This document shows positions 11,901-26,900 of a stretch of 64,000 nucleotides of DNA, piece by piece; the stretch's first letter is position 1; each line of letters starts with the position of its first letter. Source of the stretch: Sialis fuliginosa (lineage: Eukaryota; Arthropoda; Insecta; Megaloptera; Sialidae); assembly GCA_961205875.1 (NCBI GenBank), contig OY540813.1, positions 31,095,001 to 31,159,000 on the forward strand. The letters are read 5' to 3'. The position numbers were made by a program, and so were the translations under genes. Below the pieces are notes generated by a model. It was not told where the DNA came from, searched no databases, and saw only the letters and a list, made by a program, of their open reading frames with translations.

Positions 11901-14900
11901 CACTGTTTATAAATTATTTTGTGGTTTTAAATTATCAATTTGCTCAGTTTTGTGTTACCAAAAGTAAAACCGAGAAACATTAGCGATGGAACAAGGATTT
12001 ATTATAGTTGACAAGGAGTGTTTACATAGGCGTGACGTCAAAAATGCGCCATGACACCTTCGAGCGTTTTAGTGTCAAATTCAAAATTAGTTTTAAAAGG
12101 GTACATTTTTGTGATTAAACCTTTATTTTCTGCAGAAATAAGCATTTTTTTTGAAAATAAGAGACACATAAGATCATCATAAAATAGTTTAAAAAAATTA
12201 GGCATCATGCCTATTATAGAAAAACATTTAAGGTTATTCGATCATAAGAGCAATTTATAGATAAAAGTCTAAAATTTTAATATGTTATTTATGGATAGCC
12301 ATACATATATTTAACTATTTTTTTTTAAATATTAGACCGATGGTTTATGAGTATTGTAATTGGATATTGAAATTCTACACAAAAATTCTATACAGAGACG
12401 TTTTAAACATTGATTATTTGAAACTTCAACCCTTTTTAAATACTTTAAAAATTATAAAACATATGCATTCACGAGTAGTTTCAGAACCAGGTTTATTCAA
12501 AGTAATGAAAAACTAGAAATATAACACTGCCATGACAGCATGTTTGTAAAGACGCGTGAAAAATCATCCGTACAAGTAATAGAGTGCGAATTACAAGCGA
12601 ACAACGTGTGCGATTGCAACAACTAGAGTCGGTGAGGCCATAGTATATATTAAAGATATAGTCTATAGGTACTGTGGGAAAGAGATAGTGAGTTGGGAAT
12701 ATATACATACATATTTCCATTAATTGTTGTACAAACTTTTATATAAAATACATATACTGCGGTCGCCAAATTATATTTAATTTTAACAAAATTTTTCAAA
12801 ATCAAATCTTTTTTTTATAGAAAAAAAAACGGGTAGTTCACAACTAAAGGGGTGCTAAGCCAATAACCATAAGCTTTTTAAGAATTTATAAGTTAAAAAT
12901 GAATATTTTATTTTAAAAATAGCAAAATCTAAGTTTGGAGAAATAAGATGATTTTAATATTAATTAAATAATCTATTGACGTTTCTTCTGTGAACAGTAA
13001 AATAAATAAACAAAATGTTAATAAAAAAAACATATTTATTTTTGTTGTAGCTATCGATTTTTTAGTTTGAAATACTGAATGAGTCAACATTATTATCTTC
13101 TCTAATTAATAATATATCAAGAAATCTTGACTCCCTTGAATACTTCAATTTAAATTTTACAAAAGGGATATTTCCCTATGGGCAAAAGGGTGGATGGAAG
13201 ACTTTAATCTATAATATATAAGGGTCAGGATTTTTATTACATTTCAAACAGTATTACCTACTTGTTATTTCACTAAACACATAGGTATTTTATTAGTTTT
13301 TAATTAAAAAAAGAATCCAGATAATATTTTTCCAAAAATAGTTTTTATGCTTATAATTAAATACACATTTTAATGCATTTTATGATATTTTAATGTCACC
13401 ATTTAAAATAATAAATTAAGCAAATTTCAATTCCTTTGATTCCGCATGTTTCCGTAGTTATGACGTGATTTAGTTAGAATTTAATTTATATAAACATATT
13501 ACTAATCTAAATAAAAGTTGGATACTTTTCAAATTACATTTCGTTCTACAACATCCTGTGTTACTAATGTAAATAGTTATATGCACATAACGTTTCACGT
13601 GATTGTACGTATATAAGTACTATTTACTTATACAGTCAAAGATTTCAATAACAATTTACATAGTGATAAAGAGCAGAATGAGTTGTTCTTAAATTGAAAA
13701 TACATACATGTGTAAATGTGTACACATATATATATCTATATATGTACAGGGCCGGTTAGTAGTTATTTCTTAATTATTCAATGATAGCACAGCCGTAGAC
13801 CATTGTATTTCTATGTATTTTGAGGCGCTGAATCTGAATTTGAGATCAAATTAGAATCTTATCTGATTCATTTTGAAAATAACCTCGAAAAATCAAATTT
13901 TCGAGTAGGTATATAAAATTGGGGTTTTCGAGATTATTTTCAAAATGAATGAAAAGTAAACGTTCATTTTAAACGAAAAACATACTATTTGTTAGTATGA
14001 ACAAAAACTTTAGAAAAAATACTTACTTGCTTATATATTCCAGGGGTCAAAACTGGTCAGTAAAATCAGTAAAAGTCAGTTTTTTGTAACCCGGTCAGAT
14101 AAAGTCAGTTTTTTGGAAAAATGGTCAGTTTTGTCAGTTTTTTTGGGTTTGGCACTCAAAGTTTTCACATTGGAGCCCTATTTATCGTGAAAAAACTCAT
14201 TATTTGTTTTCAAAACAACACAATTATCGTGAAAAATATATTCAAATAAATAATGTTCTATTTTGTTTACTTATTTGTGTTGTTTATTACCAACTTTTAG
14301 AAGATATTTTATGATACACCTATATGTTTTAACTCGGTTTAGATAGTCAGTAAAAGTGTCATTAAAATCAGTATTTTTGAACACTGAACTTATTTCGACT
14401 CCTGATATTCATAAATATGTCTAAAATCGTCATTTTTGGCGGCACTTTTAAGTTAGGATAGCTTGAGAATCCGAGTAATTGAGCAATTTGAGGAACAGAT
14501 TCGATTTTAGCAGAATGAAATTATTTTTTTGTTGCCCATTGTAATAATAATAATTATATAATTACGTATATAATTTTATATATGTATCATACATATTGCT
14601 GATGCTGGCGCCCATTTCCGTTAATGTCATTTGTATATTTAATATGGATTATTCAGGAACATGTTTCCTTCTCACATCATATCTCCAGCTGATTTATTAT
14701 GTACCCATTTTGTGTTCGCATAAAAGTCAATTTTTCAAATAAACACTTCATTAAAATTATGAAACATAACTAAACATATTCTAATTTTCCCCAGCCGACT
14801 CTGAATATACATATTATACATATCTAAACATTTCTGAATGAAAGAAGGTTTATTTATTTTAGTTTAGTAGTGGGTGAATTCAAACGTTAGGGAAAAAGAA

Positions 14901-17900
14901 GCTCTACAGACACACCCTTATACTGTACAACCCCGTAACACGAATCTGCAGGGGGTACAAACACAAATGTCTGTCTGGTCTGATATGGTGGACATGTGCA
15001 GCAGAGAGTGTATATTGTTTTAAGGATTGGTTTAATAGCGGGATATGTCACTATTGATTAATTTAATTGTATTTATTTGAAACGATATCATTTCGTTTTA
15101 AAACGTTTCAGGGGTACTTTGTTCCTTTGTTCAAATAAAAAAATTATGATCGGAGTTATTATGTTTATTTAACTGTTTTAATTTTGATAATTGGTAATGT
15201 TGTATTGAATATAATATACTGGCCGATAAAAAAAAATTGTTTGCTGCAGGGTAGACAACAACTTTTCTAGGGTAATTTGGGCACGCTAAATCCTAAAATG
15301 TCCATCATTTTGCTAAATCAGCTCTTCAAAGATCATTCGTAATGTAGCTATGGGTCCTAATTGAACTAAAAAACATTGAATTATACACATTCATGAAGTT
15401 ATTCCCTTCGAAAATTATGTTTTAAACGAAGGAACATCGATTTTTTATTCAGAATTCGGCAATTTTCAAAATTTAAATTGCTGTTACACAAATAATTTTT
15501 TTCCAATTTTAAGGCAATTTTGTAGCTTTATCTATCAATTTCTATTACGTTATAATTTTAACACAATAAAGAAGATAGATAAAGCTACAAATTTAATAAA
15601 TTGCATTAAAATTGGACAAAAATTGTTTGTGTAACACCAGTTTGAATTTTGAAAATTGCCAAATTTTTGCTAAAAAAGCGAATACTGGTAAAAAGATCCA
15701 GGGTTTTATAAATCGATGTTGTACCTTACATTTTACTCATTGGACTCGTACTTATGAGCAACGTTGAATTTCCTTTTTGTATGGAATATTAGGTAAAGAT
15801 AAAACCAAGAAAACATGACTTTTACACAGAAACAATGTAAAATTTAAAGATTTTCGTATAGAAGCTTTAAATAGATTAGTGTATGCAGTATATAAAAACC
15901 TACTTCATTTTTTCAGTAGCTTTCATTTCCAATAATTTTTTTTTTGATATCATATAACAATAATTTAATTAATAAGCTATTAGAATTATTAAAAATTCCT
16001 TTCACGATGTATTAATTACAAGCTATGTCAACTGTCAGTCATCTGCCATTGGTTAAGAGGTAGGGGGAGATTCCATTCACAAATTAATGCTGGAGTGAAA
16101 TGATTATTTAATTTCCTGACGATTTTCATTCACCGATCCGAAAATAAGGTCATTGACTATACACGAATACCAAATAGAGCTTATTGTTTTTTATTGCTGT
16201 ATCTTCAAATACACTTGTCTAATTTAAGAACTGACTCAATTTTGTACTTATTGTTAGAGCACTGAATTTTTTATAGTCTTCAAGAATTTAAGGTTTTATT
16301 AAAATAATCGTCAAACTTGTTTAATATAGTATATAGGCCTTCTTTAAATTAGTTGAATATTAGGTACTCTTAGAACCGCATGTATTTGAATATGTATTTC
16401 TATAAAAGTAATAAATTATATGATTTCCCGGGAAAAAAATTCAGATCTGAAGTAATCTCGGTTGATCTTCATTTTGGAACAAATCAGATCTTTGTAAATA
16501 AATAAACTTTTTTTTTTTGTTTTGTTTAAATAACAAATACACATATACTACCTATATAGAAACCTTGTTTATAATTTAATCAATTAAAAAAAAATTGTAC
16601 AGAAACGTATTGAATGATATTTGAGGCCCGTGTATTAAATTAATAAATAAATTCACAACTCACCCCCTGTCACAGATGAAGGGTTGTAATTGGTCTCATT
16701 CGATCCAGCGGGAAAAATACTTCGGGATACTAGGAGTGTGGGGGCAAAACAACCCTCTATCTAGCACAGGAGTCGAGATATTTACGATTTTCTATAATGA
16801 ATACCATAAGTAGCGAAACAGAGAAAAATTCACCTAGTATCCCGAAGTATTTTTCCCGCTGGATCGAATGAGACCAATTACAACCCTTCATCTGTGACAG
16901 AGGGTGAGTTATGAATTTATTTATTAATTTAATACACGGGCCTCAAATATCATTTAATACGTTTCTGTACAATTTTTTTTTAATTGATTAAATTATAAAC
17001 AAGGTTTCTATATAGTATATGTGTATTAATTTGTTATTTAAGGTAGACAAAAGTTTATTTATCTACAAAGATTTGATTTGTTCCAAAATGAAGATCAACC
17101 GAGATCACTTCAGAATCTGAAATTTTTTCCCGGGTTGTTAATATTGCAGAAGTAGGAAATTGCACATATTTTTGGAGAACAAGTTTTCTATATTTAGTCG
17201 AAGTACAAGTAAGGTATATCGACCGTATAACAGAGTTGGGCAAAATTCAATCGTGATTGCGAATAAAAATTTACGAATAAATCGCAGTTCTTATTCGCAA
17301 CTAACGAATAAAAATATAGTTATTCGTAATCATGAGTACTCACGAATAACGATTGATTAGTTTTTATTCGTAAGATCTTCGAATAACGAATAATCATTCG
17401 TTAGTTTCAGATTATTCTAACTAAAAAATTACGAATAAACTATTACTACATGTACTTTGGCGTAATAATATAATTATGATGCATGATGGGGGTTATTGTC
17501 ACTTCTTGAATTAATTTTTTTTTTAAGTCCAGACACGTATTTAGTGATATTTAAGACCCCCGTGTATTAAATTAATTAATAAACTCACAACTCGCCCCCT
17601 GTCACAGATGAAGAGTTGCAACTGGTTTCATTCGATCCGGCGGGAAATGAATGAAACCAGTTGCAACTCTTCATCTGTGACAGGGGGCGAGTTGTGAGTT
17701 TATTAATTAATTTAATACACGGGCCTCAAATATCACTCAATACGCTTCTGTACAATTTTTTTAAAATTAATTAAATTATAAGCAAGGTTTCTATTTAGTA
17801 TATGTGTATTTGTTATTTTAACAATACGGGCCTAAAATATCACTAAATACGTGTCTGTACTTTTTTTTCATTTTATTAAATTTAATAATAATATCTTATG

Positions 17901-20900
17901 TTTATATGCTGTATTTATTGTAAATATTGAAATTTTCTGTTTCGCTACTTATGGTATTCATTACAGAAAATCGTAAATATCTCGACTCCTGTGCTAGATA
18001 GAGGGTTGTTTTGCCCCCCAATCCCCTAGAATCCCGAAGTATTTTTCCCGCCGGATCGAATGAAACCAGTTGCAACTCTTCATCTGTGACAGGGGGCGAG
18101 TTGTGAGTTTATTAATTAATTTAATACACGGGCCTCAAATATCACTCAATACGCTTCTGTACAATTTTTTTAAATTAATTAAATTATAAGCAAGGTTTCT
18201 ATTTAGTATATGTGTATTTGTTATTTTAACAATACGGGCCTAAAATATCACTAAATACGTTTCTGTACTTTTTTTTCATTTTATTAAATTTAATAATAAT
18301 ATCTTATGTTTATATGCTGTATTTATTATAAATGTTGAAATTTTCTGTTTCGCTACTTATGGTATTCATTACAGAAAATCGTAAATATCTCGACTCCTGT
18401 GCTAGATAGAGGGTTGTTTTGCCCCCCAATCCCCTAGAATCCCGAAGTATTTTTCCCGCCAGATCGAATGAAACCAGTTGCAACCCTTCATCTGTGACAG
18501 GGGGCGAGTTGTGAGTTTATTAATTAATTTAATACACGGGCCTCAAATATCACTCAATACTCTTCTGTACATTTTTTTTTTAATTTATTAAATTATAAGC
18601 AAGGTTTCTATTTAGTATATGTGTATTATTTGTTATTTTAACAATACGGGTCTAAAATATCACTAAATACGTGTCTGGATTTAAAAAAAAAAATAATTCA
18701 AGAAGTGACAATAACCCCCATCATGCATCATAATTATATTATTACGCCAAAGTACAGGTAGTAATAGTTTATTCGTAATTTTTTAGTTAGAATAATCTGA
18801 AACTAACGAATGATTATTCGTTATTCGAAGATCTTACGAATAAAAACTAATCAATCGTTATTCGTGAGTACTCATGATTACGAATAACTATATTTTTATT
18901 CGTTAGTTGCGAATAATGTGCGGTTTATTCGTTATTCGTCAATTTTTCAATCGACTAAAAAAATTAATCGTCTGATGCCCAACTCTGCCGTATAAGCGCT
19001 TCGCACATTTGCACTAATTCAATTATACCGCCATTCTTAATTCGCAATTGACTCCCCGGTTCAAATGTCAATGTCTAAGTTTTTATTACTTGAAAAGTTA
19101 GGCCACTGAGTAGGTCGTACTTAACTTATTTTGATCTAAAAACATGTGGAGGTATAGTAGTGTATTAAACATTACCTCATATTATGTAAATAGAAATTTC
19201 CTATTAAAATGAAATTAATTTTTATTTGATTTAAAACATTTATTCTATTGTGAATATATGTTATTAATTATTAATTGGTTAAATATTACAAAAATGTGTT
19301 TGTTTTCCTTACCAATAATTAAAATCTTTAACAACACAATTATTTTCGTGATTATTATCGCACTCATATCAAAAACGTATGGTTATGCCTTATAATATTT
19401 TGCCACGTTTATCAATAAATCTATAATAATGTAGTTTATGCTGGTTCTGGTATGTATAGTAGTTATACTAAACGCGCACAATGCAATTAAGTCTGATTGG
19501 TACTCATACATAATATAATGTGTATTAATTTCAACTAGTATCACCTATCGTCGAAATTCGATCAATATTTTACCTGCCTTAACGGCACATCTATGGCACA
19601 GTACCTAACCTAACCTAACCTGCTTTTACAACAAAAATTTCCAAATAAAAATACTGCAATTGAACGCGAAATGAAATCTCTATACGCATTCTCTACGTTT
19701 GACATAAACCCAAATCTATTTATTTTTACCGCTTAGTGGCGCTAGGAGTATTGAACGATGCGAGGGGAAATAAACAAACAGCGAGAGGGGAAATCATGTG
19801 TGTATGTTAACTTTATTTTACCTGCCTCAACGGTAACATACACACATGATAAAAGTTGCAATCACCTCCATTTATAATAAATACAATTTTCGATGTTCAC
19901 GTATACAGACATCTGTATATTAAAAATATATATCTTCTAATACGAATTATATATGATGAGTTATTTAAAGTTAATAAATAGCAATCGCAAAATACTTGGA
20001 AAAAAGTATTTTCTGAAAAAGGTGTGTTGAATAAAAATTGTAGGGTTTCCAGGGGGAAGAAAGTAGCGTTGTGTGTTTGACCTTGGGAGGTCAAGTGACT
20101 ACCAAATTTAAAAATAGAAACCCTTATTTTTATTTATTCTTATTGCTGAGCACGCGGAAATTTCAATGCAAGAATTTTTTTTATAAATCCGTTCTTGAAT
20201 TATGGGGATTTTTATTTTTGGCATTTACACAAACTGGCATACTTATAATTCAGGAACGTATTTATAAAAAATAACATAAAACCATTCTTTAAAAATTAAA
20301 AAGGTTAATGTTAGTTTTCGTAACAGCGTCAATATATTCTTATGTAATTAAAAAAAAGTCAAATTTTAATAATACGTTCTCTGGGCTGATATTATCCCTG
20401 GATGGCCATACTTATTATTTGCGACAAAAAAGTCATATCTACTGGAGTATAGTAGACCCTGATATTAAAAACTCGATTATTTTACTACTACTGTACATAA
20501 AAATTATATTTTTTTCAGAAAATATTAAAACAAAATATTTTAAAACATCGAATTTTATACTTAATTGGGTCTAAGAGACCGTCCAGGGTTAATTTTAAAT
20601 AATATATATGTAATCACAAAACATCCACCATAAGAGAAAGTATTCTAATGTTTTTTTTTTTTTTGTTTCTTTGAAGAGAAAGATTAGAAGGGTGCTATTT
20701 TTACCCTGGCGTCTATTATTTGTATGCGCATTATCTGCCGCCCTTGTAAACAGCTGTTTACCCATCGCAATGTTTAGAGAAAAAATATACACTTGAGGAT
20801 TATATTATACCTACAGGCTACAACGCATTGGGAACCACAAGATGAAAATAACGTAAAATAGTTTCAGTCGGTAAAAAAACATTTACATAGGAGAGTGAAG

Positions 20901-23900
20901 TAAAGATCAAAACAATAATACCAAAAACGACAATTGATTAACTTCAATTGAATGTTTTGTTATCATTCTGTTTTTATTTGTCAACACAAAAGTATTTTTT
21001 TCTTTGTTTAATGTTTTTGTAATGTATTTACAATCAATACAATTGATAACAATAATTCAAATACTTTTGTGAAGTCTTTATTACAATTTTTATGGCTGAA
21101 AGAGCACGTAAATTAATTTTAAAAAATTGATAACTTTTGAACCATAACAGGGGATCCTGGAACACAAAAAAATGCACAATTTTAACCCGGTCTTTTCAAA
21201 TGTTACATAATATATATATTTTAGTGTACATATAGTCCAGGCTGTCACAACATTAGAGATGATACTATGTACAAATTGAAATTGCGATGAAATAATAATA
21301 GGAATTGTTACAGTACGTAATTTATGTTATGCACATTTATAACAATACTAAATTCGATAATTGGGATTATCGTTTTCAGCTTCATTTACCAGTGATTTTG
21401 ATATGCAATCTGCATACCATTATTTCGTAGTTCACTATTGATTATTAATTATTTATTAGTTGTCATTCATATTTATTATTTAGGTATGTCTCGTATAGTA
21501 TTTATTCGTGCATGAATATTTATTATCATAATTTGTGTTCATTTTTATTCAGTATGTTCAGTGTTAAACTATTGTCAGAGATACTAAATAAATCCATTGA
21601 AAAATAAACGTCACAGCTTAATTTGCTAGTTACTGCCTACTCTTGTATTATGTTATTCAATATTTAATTGTATTTTATTCATTTATAAGATACATATAAG
21701 AAAAAAAAGTATTTCGAATTTTAAATTTGTGTGATAATCCTAATTAACGTATTAATATAATATAGTACACTATTTATTATTTAATGACAATATGTAATTT
21801 GTATATATTATGTAATGTATCATTATTGTTATTTTATAGTCTCATTTATAAAGAATATGATAAAGAAGGTATGTAGGTATATTTAGATAATGCAGTTGAT
21901 TATTAAAAAACACCACGGAAACTCAATATTTGAATTGGAAAATTTTAAGTTAAAATTGGTATGAACAAATAATAGAAACCAACTTATAAATTCTCCTAGG
22001 TAGATTATAAACGCTGAAAACACTAAAAGTATTTTTAAATAAATACCTACTAATTAATGTAAAACTTTCGTGGAATGAAATACCTACCGATATATACATA
22101 GGTAGGTATTCAATATACATACTAATTAATAATTACATTTACTTAGCTGCATTTATTACAATCATTCAACGAAATTATCTTCTGCGGTAATCTTTGCATA
22201 AAATGTTTTTTACTCAGCACACGGAGAAAAATGGAAGTCAAATTTTGGGAAAAATTACTTATTCATAAATAATAAAAAAATTACTATCCGTATTGCAATA
22301 ATTTACATATTTATTGTATTTTTAAATACAGGATTATAATTTTTATAATAAGTCTAATAGTAATTTTTTTATTATTTATGAATAAGTCATTTTTCCTAAA
22401 ATTTAACTTCTATTTTTTTCCGTGCAGAGCCAAATTAACCTTATGATAGCTTATAATAATCCCATTTCCTGCTATCACCACATTTTAAAATGTAAAGCAA
22501 TAAAATCTATACACAGTGCATATGTGTGACACAATGCAGCTTTGTACCTACTCGTACACAAACACGTCCAAACTTGTCTGTCTGGGGCAATTACTCAAAG
22601 AAACCGACAAAATACTAACGAATTTGAAACATGACTCAGGTCTCTACAAGTGGATGTTTCTATTTCTTCAAGGGTGCGTTGTCACATGACTAAGCTATTT
22701 TATGTTAATGGAGGCAATAAAAATACATATGTAGTTTTTAATTATGTCAAAGGGTTTTATTACTTGATAGAAAAATATAAAAGGCTTATTTTATTTTTAA
22801 TTATCCTACGTTTTTATTTTTGTCTGTTGTACTACCCACTATCTTCTAAATGGAACCATCTTGAGAAGAAAGTAGTTGAAATTATTGAGCAATTATAGAA
22901 TAGGTACTATTTTTTCTTAAACTTATACACTACCGTGCAAAAGTCTTTGGGCACTCAATTTTTTGCGAATTAGAAGTACAAAACTGCAAAAATGGTCGAT
23001 AAAAAATCCTTAATATTGATAAGAGTACTTAATTACGAATTTTGTAATAATTCTAGTATATAGTATATCCAAAATACAACATTTACAATTTTCCATGTTA
23101 AAGGTAATTTTCGAATTATATACCTGAAAGGACAGGTTTACTCAAATTGAAAGTATTGACGCACAGTGTCTTTCAAGCTAACGAGAAATTGTCTTTATTT
23201 TATTTTTTGCTCTACTAGGGATTTTTATTGACTGAAATCTGTATATTTTAGTGAGTATAAGAATTGTATTTTCAAAATTATAAATTAACAATATCACTCT
23301 CAAAAGTGAGGTAACGTTTGTTTTAGAACGCGAAATGCCTTCACAGACTAGTGTAGATCGAGAAAAAAGAGCTGTCATTTGTTCATATCACTCTGATGGG
23401 TTTTCTCTACGGAAAATATCATCGAAACTGAAGATTCCCAAGTCAAAATCATAGGTGTTTAAAGACTTTTGCACGGCAGTGTAGCTAACCAAAACTTTTT
23501 TTATTGTTTATATTTAAAAACAAACAACAATTTTGTTATTTAAATTTTGCATACAAAATTATCATAAAAAACTATAAATGCATAGACATAAAACAACCCT
23601 AAAAACGCTAGATCATTTATTTTGACAGTTAACCACCATCTATTAAATATAAAATATATTTAGAAAAAAAGTCTCCACTATATAACTTTACAAAACACTT
23701 TTGGTGTATACAAATGATAATAATAAAAATAATAAAAGATGCATTACACACACATTTTAGCAACATCATTGGAAAAACGATACAAACCGTTTTCAACCAG
23801 AAAAGGTCACACCTTTTAGAGGAAACGCGCTAGTAAATGTCAAACGCTATTTAAAGCTTGAAGTTTTCAGTTTCTTTTACATGTTGCATTGCTAAGTTAC

Positions 23901-26900
23901 CCAATTCTAAGTAAGTAACAGATATTTTTAAAACCATCTTACAAATGTGTTCAACTATTTTACAAACGCTCAACACTTTTAACTTGGGGCTAATTTTGAA
24001 CTGCACACTAAAGACTAATGTAACTTTAAAATTTAAAACGATTGATTAGCAAAAAAGCACAATAGAAATTTTATTGTATAAATATAATATAGATCTTGGT
24101 TTCTGGGTGTGAGCTGTGTCGATTTAATCGTGTTATTGGTCAACGTTTCGTCACACATTGCAGTAGACATCTTCAGGGTTCTTCTAAGAAAAGAACTTAC
24201 ACCCAGAAGCCAAGATCCCCGCGGAAGTAGCCTCAAGACTAAATATAATATATGTACCTATTTAATATTCAGCATGCAGTTTAGAGATTCATAAAAAACT
24301 TCTGCTACTACTGTTGAATTTAAATGTATGTATTATTTAGAAAAACTAATGTAATAAATATTTCTGCATAATTGCATTTTTCTCGTAAATATCTGGGTCA
24401 CGGATTTTTTAATTTATTTTCAATTGACACAATTACAGGACAATGAACTATTATAAATTAAAGCACCTTAAAGATATTAATTTCAATTTAAAAGTAATAA
24501 CGATATTTTTTCATTTAGTTAATAATTAATAACAAAAGAAATAAAAAGAAAATATGAAAACATAAACGAAAAGTTTATCTTAGCAATAATTTGGTTGTAT
24601 AACGTTTACTTTACAGAAAAAAAAGAAACATTTTTGTATTACAAAACATTGATTTACTAAATTTTCTTCGAGACTTGATATAAACAGTAACAGATAATTT
24701 ATTAATCATTTTTAAATTTAACAGGATATTACTTATATTACTTTTCAATTTCAAGTTTAACATCTACCTATACTTGTAAAAAATGAATACCTCCATAACA
24801 TAAAATTATTATGTAAATATCTTGTCTGAAAGCAAGTCTGACAACGTTCAATAAAAAAAAGTTACTATGGGTGCCAGAACTTCCGTGGACCCGCATCCTA
24901 TTACATGATGTTCTCAAGGCATTCTTTTCTGTGGACTCCTTCTTTCCCTTCTACCCCCTATTGATACAAAGTGTCAACCCCCTGCCGGCTAACCTCACAC
25001 TTTTTTGAGACGCCATGTCATTGCATAAATCAAATACATTAGCTGATTAATGGGCTGGGAACATTTTTAAGGTTATGTCAATTTGCAGGTCGTTGATTTA
25101 AACTGATTGGAAAATATTCATGTTGTCACTTTGTAAAAAAAATTGTGATTAGGTTTTTTTTATCAATATTTTGTTAATATTTAATGAACAGTTGAGAAAC
25201 CTACATTTTTTGTCGGTTTTATAAACTTACTAGATTACCTGATAATCTAACTAGTGATATACTATGCAGAAGTTGAACATTTCATTTATCAGTAGGTACT
25301 ATTTATATAAAAAAAAACTATAGGCTCGTCGGTATAATATAATTTATATTTGATAGTTTTTGGAATTTTTATCTGTCTTTCTGTTTGTTTTGATTTGGTA
25401 TGAAAACTACTTTGATGTAACTTATATATTTTTCGATTAAAACTGTAAAAAGATAAATGTTCTAAATTATTTAAAAAGTAATATATTTGTTGAATATATT
25501 GACATATGATATGATATGCATATATGTCAAATCCTCTTAATGTTAATTTCTAATTGTTGGTATGAATGGGTTACTTATCTTGCAGTTAATTTTATCAGTT
25601 AAATGAACTATAAACAGAAAAATTCAACTAGAAAACAGATAATATCAAATGTCGATATAAATACCGATATCTCATTGAAACACTGTTCTATTTATAGTGT
25701 CATGAAAACGAGAGAACAATTTTAGTATTTCCATTAAAATACTTTGAATAAATCATTTTCTACGGGAACACGTCGGCAATTAAGATGGATTCAGTGAATG
25801 AATTTTATTTTTAATTTACACACGATATCTGAAATGGTGCTCTGAAATGTTAAACATCTTCATTAAATTCTATTCGGACTATTAACTGCACTCTGGGGTT
25901 CATACTAAAGAAAAAATACATAAAACATGTGTTTTTTTCAAATATTAATTAAAACTTAAAATACATAGAATAGGATTATATGATAGATTACTCGCACAAA
26001 TAAAAATAATACATATTTTTAATCTGTTCAACGAAATTATATATTTTATTACTATTTTAAAATTTATATCAAGTATTATCTTAATACGATGAACAAATCA
26101 TTTTAATTTGTTATTTTAATTTTTGAGAACTAACAATTACATTAAAACGTAGACAAAGCATTTATTTTATACAACATTTTCTTATAATATGCATTTTATT
26201 TATAAAAGCATGTAATAAACTACTTAAATGAAAAATACGTGCGCATAATAAAATTGAAATTAATTAATATGTACTCGGCAACATATTCCTCATTCTGAAC
26301 AGTGTGTTCGTTAATTGGTGAAGTCTACACTAGTCAACCCTAATATCTCCATCGACTGGTATAAAACATCGAGTCTAGTTGAAGACGTCACACTTTTTAC
26401 TGGCATGATTCTATCTATACAGTATGTAATATATGTATGTATGTATGTACTTACTCGTATGTCATGTGTCATATGGTATATTTAATATTATCCACTTTAA
26501 TTTTAGCTCGAGATAGTTTATATAAAAAACTGTTATTGATTCATAACAGATTTTACTATTTTTAAAATTTGCTTTATAAATAATACATATATTTTATTTT
26601 ATATATGAAATAAAATAAATTTGATTTTTTAAATACATATCTTCAAGTTCCCACGCATTTAGTACTTATAAAAATAGATAAGTAGATACATACAAAAAAA
26701 AAACTAAATTAAAAAATCAACATATTCATTTCAAATTATAGATGTTGGACTGTATAGATTAAAAATAAACAGTTATTTATGAAATTATATTGTTTTAAAA
26801 ATAAATTAAAATTCCTAAAACTATTTTACATGTTGTGAATAGTTTTATATACTAATAAATTCAAAACTAACAAAAATTTGCAATTATAAAATCATACTGA

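Noticed and set aside
17671-18680. CRISPR-like array
   Set aside because: Units are 408 bp, directly abutting and without unique spacers, in a eukaryotic transposon.
20308-20574. 88-codon plus-strand frame
   Set aside because: No family similarity and no splice signals; treated as chance.
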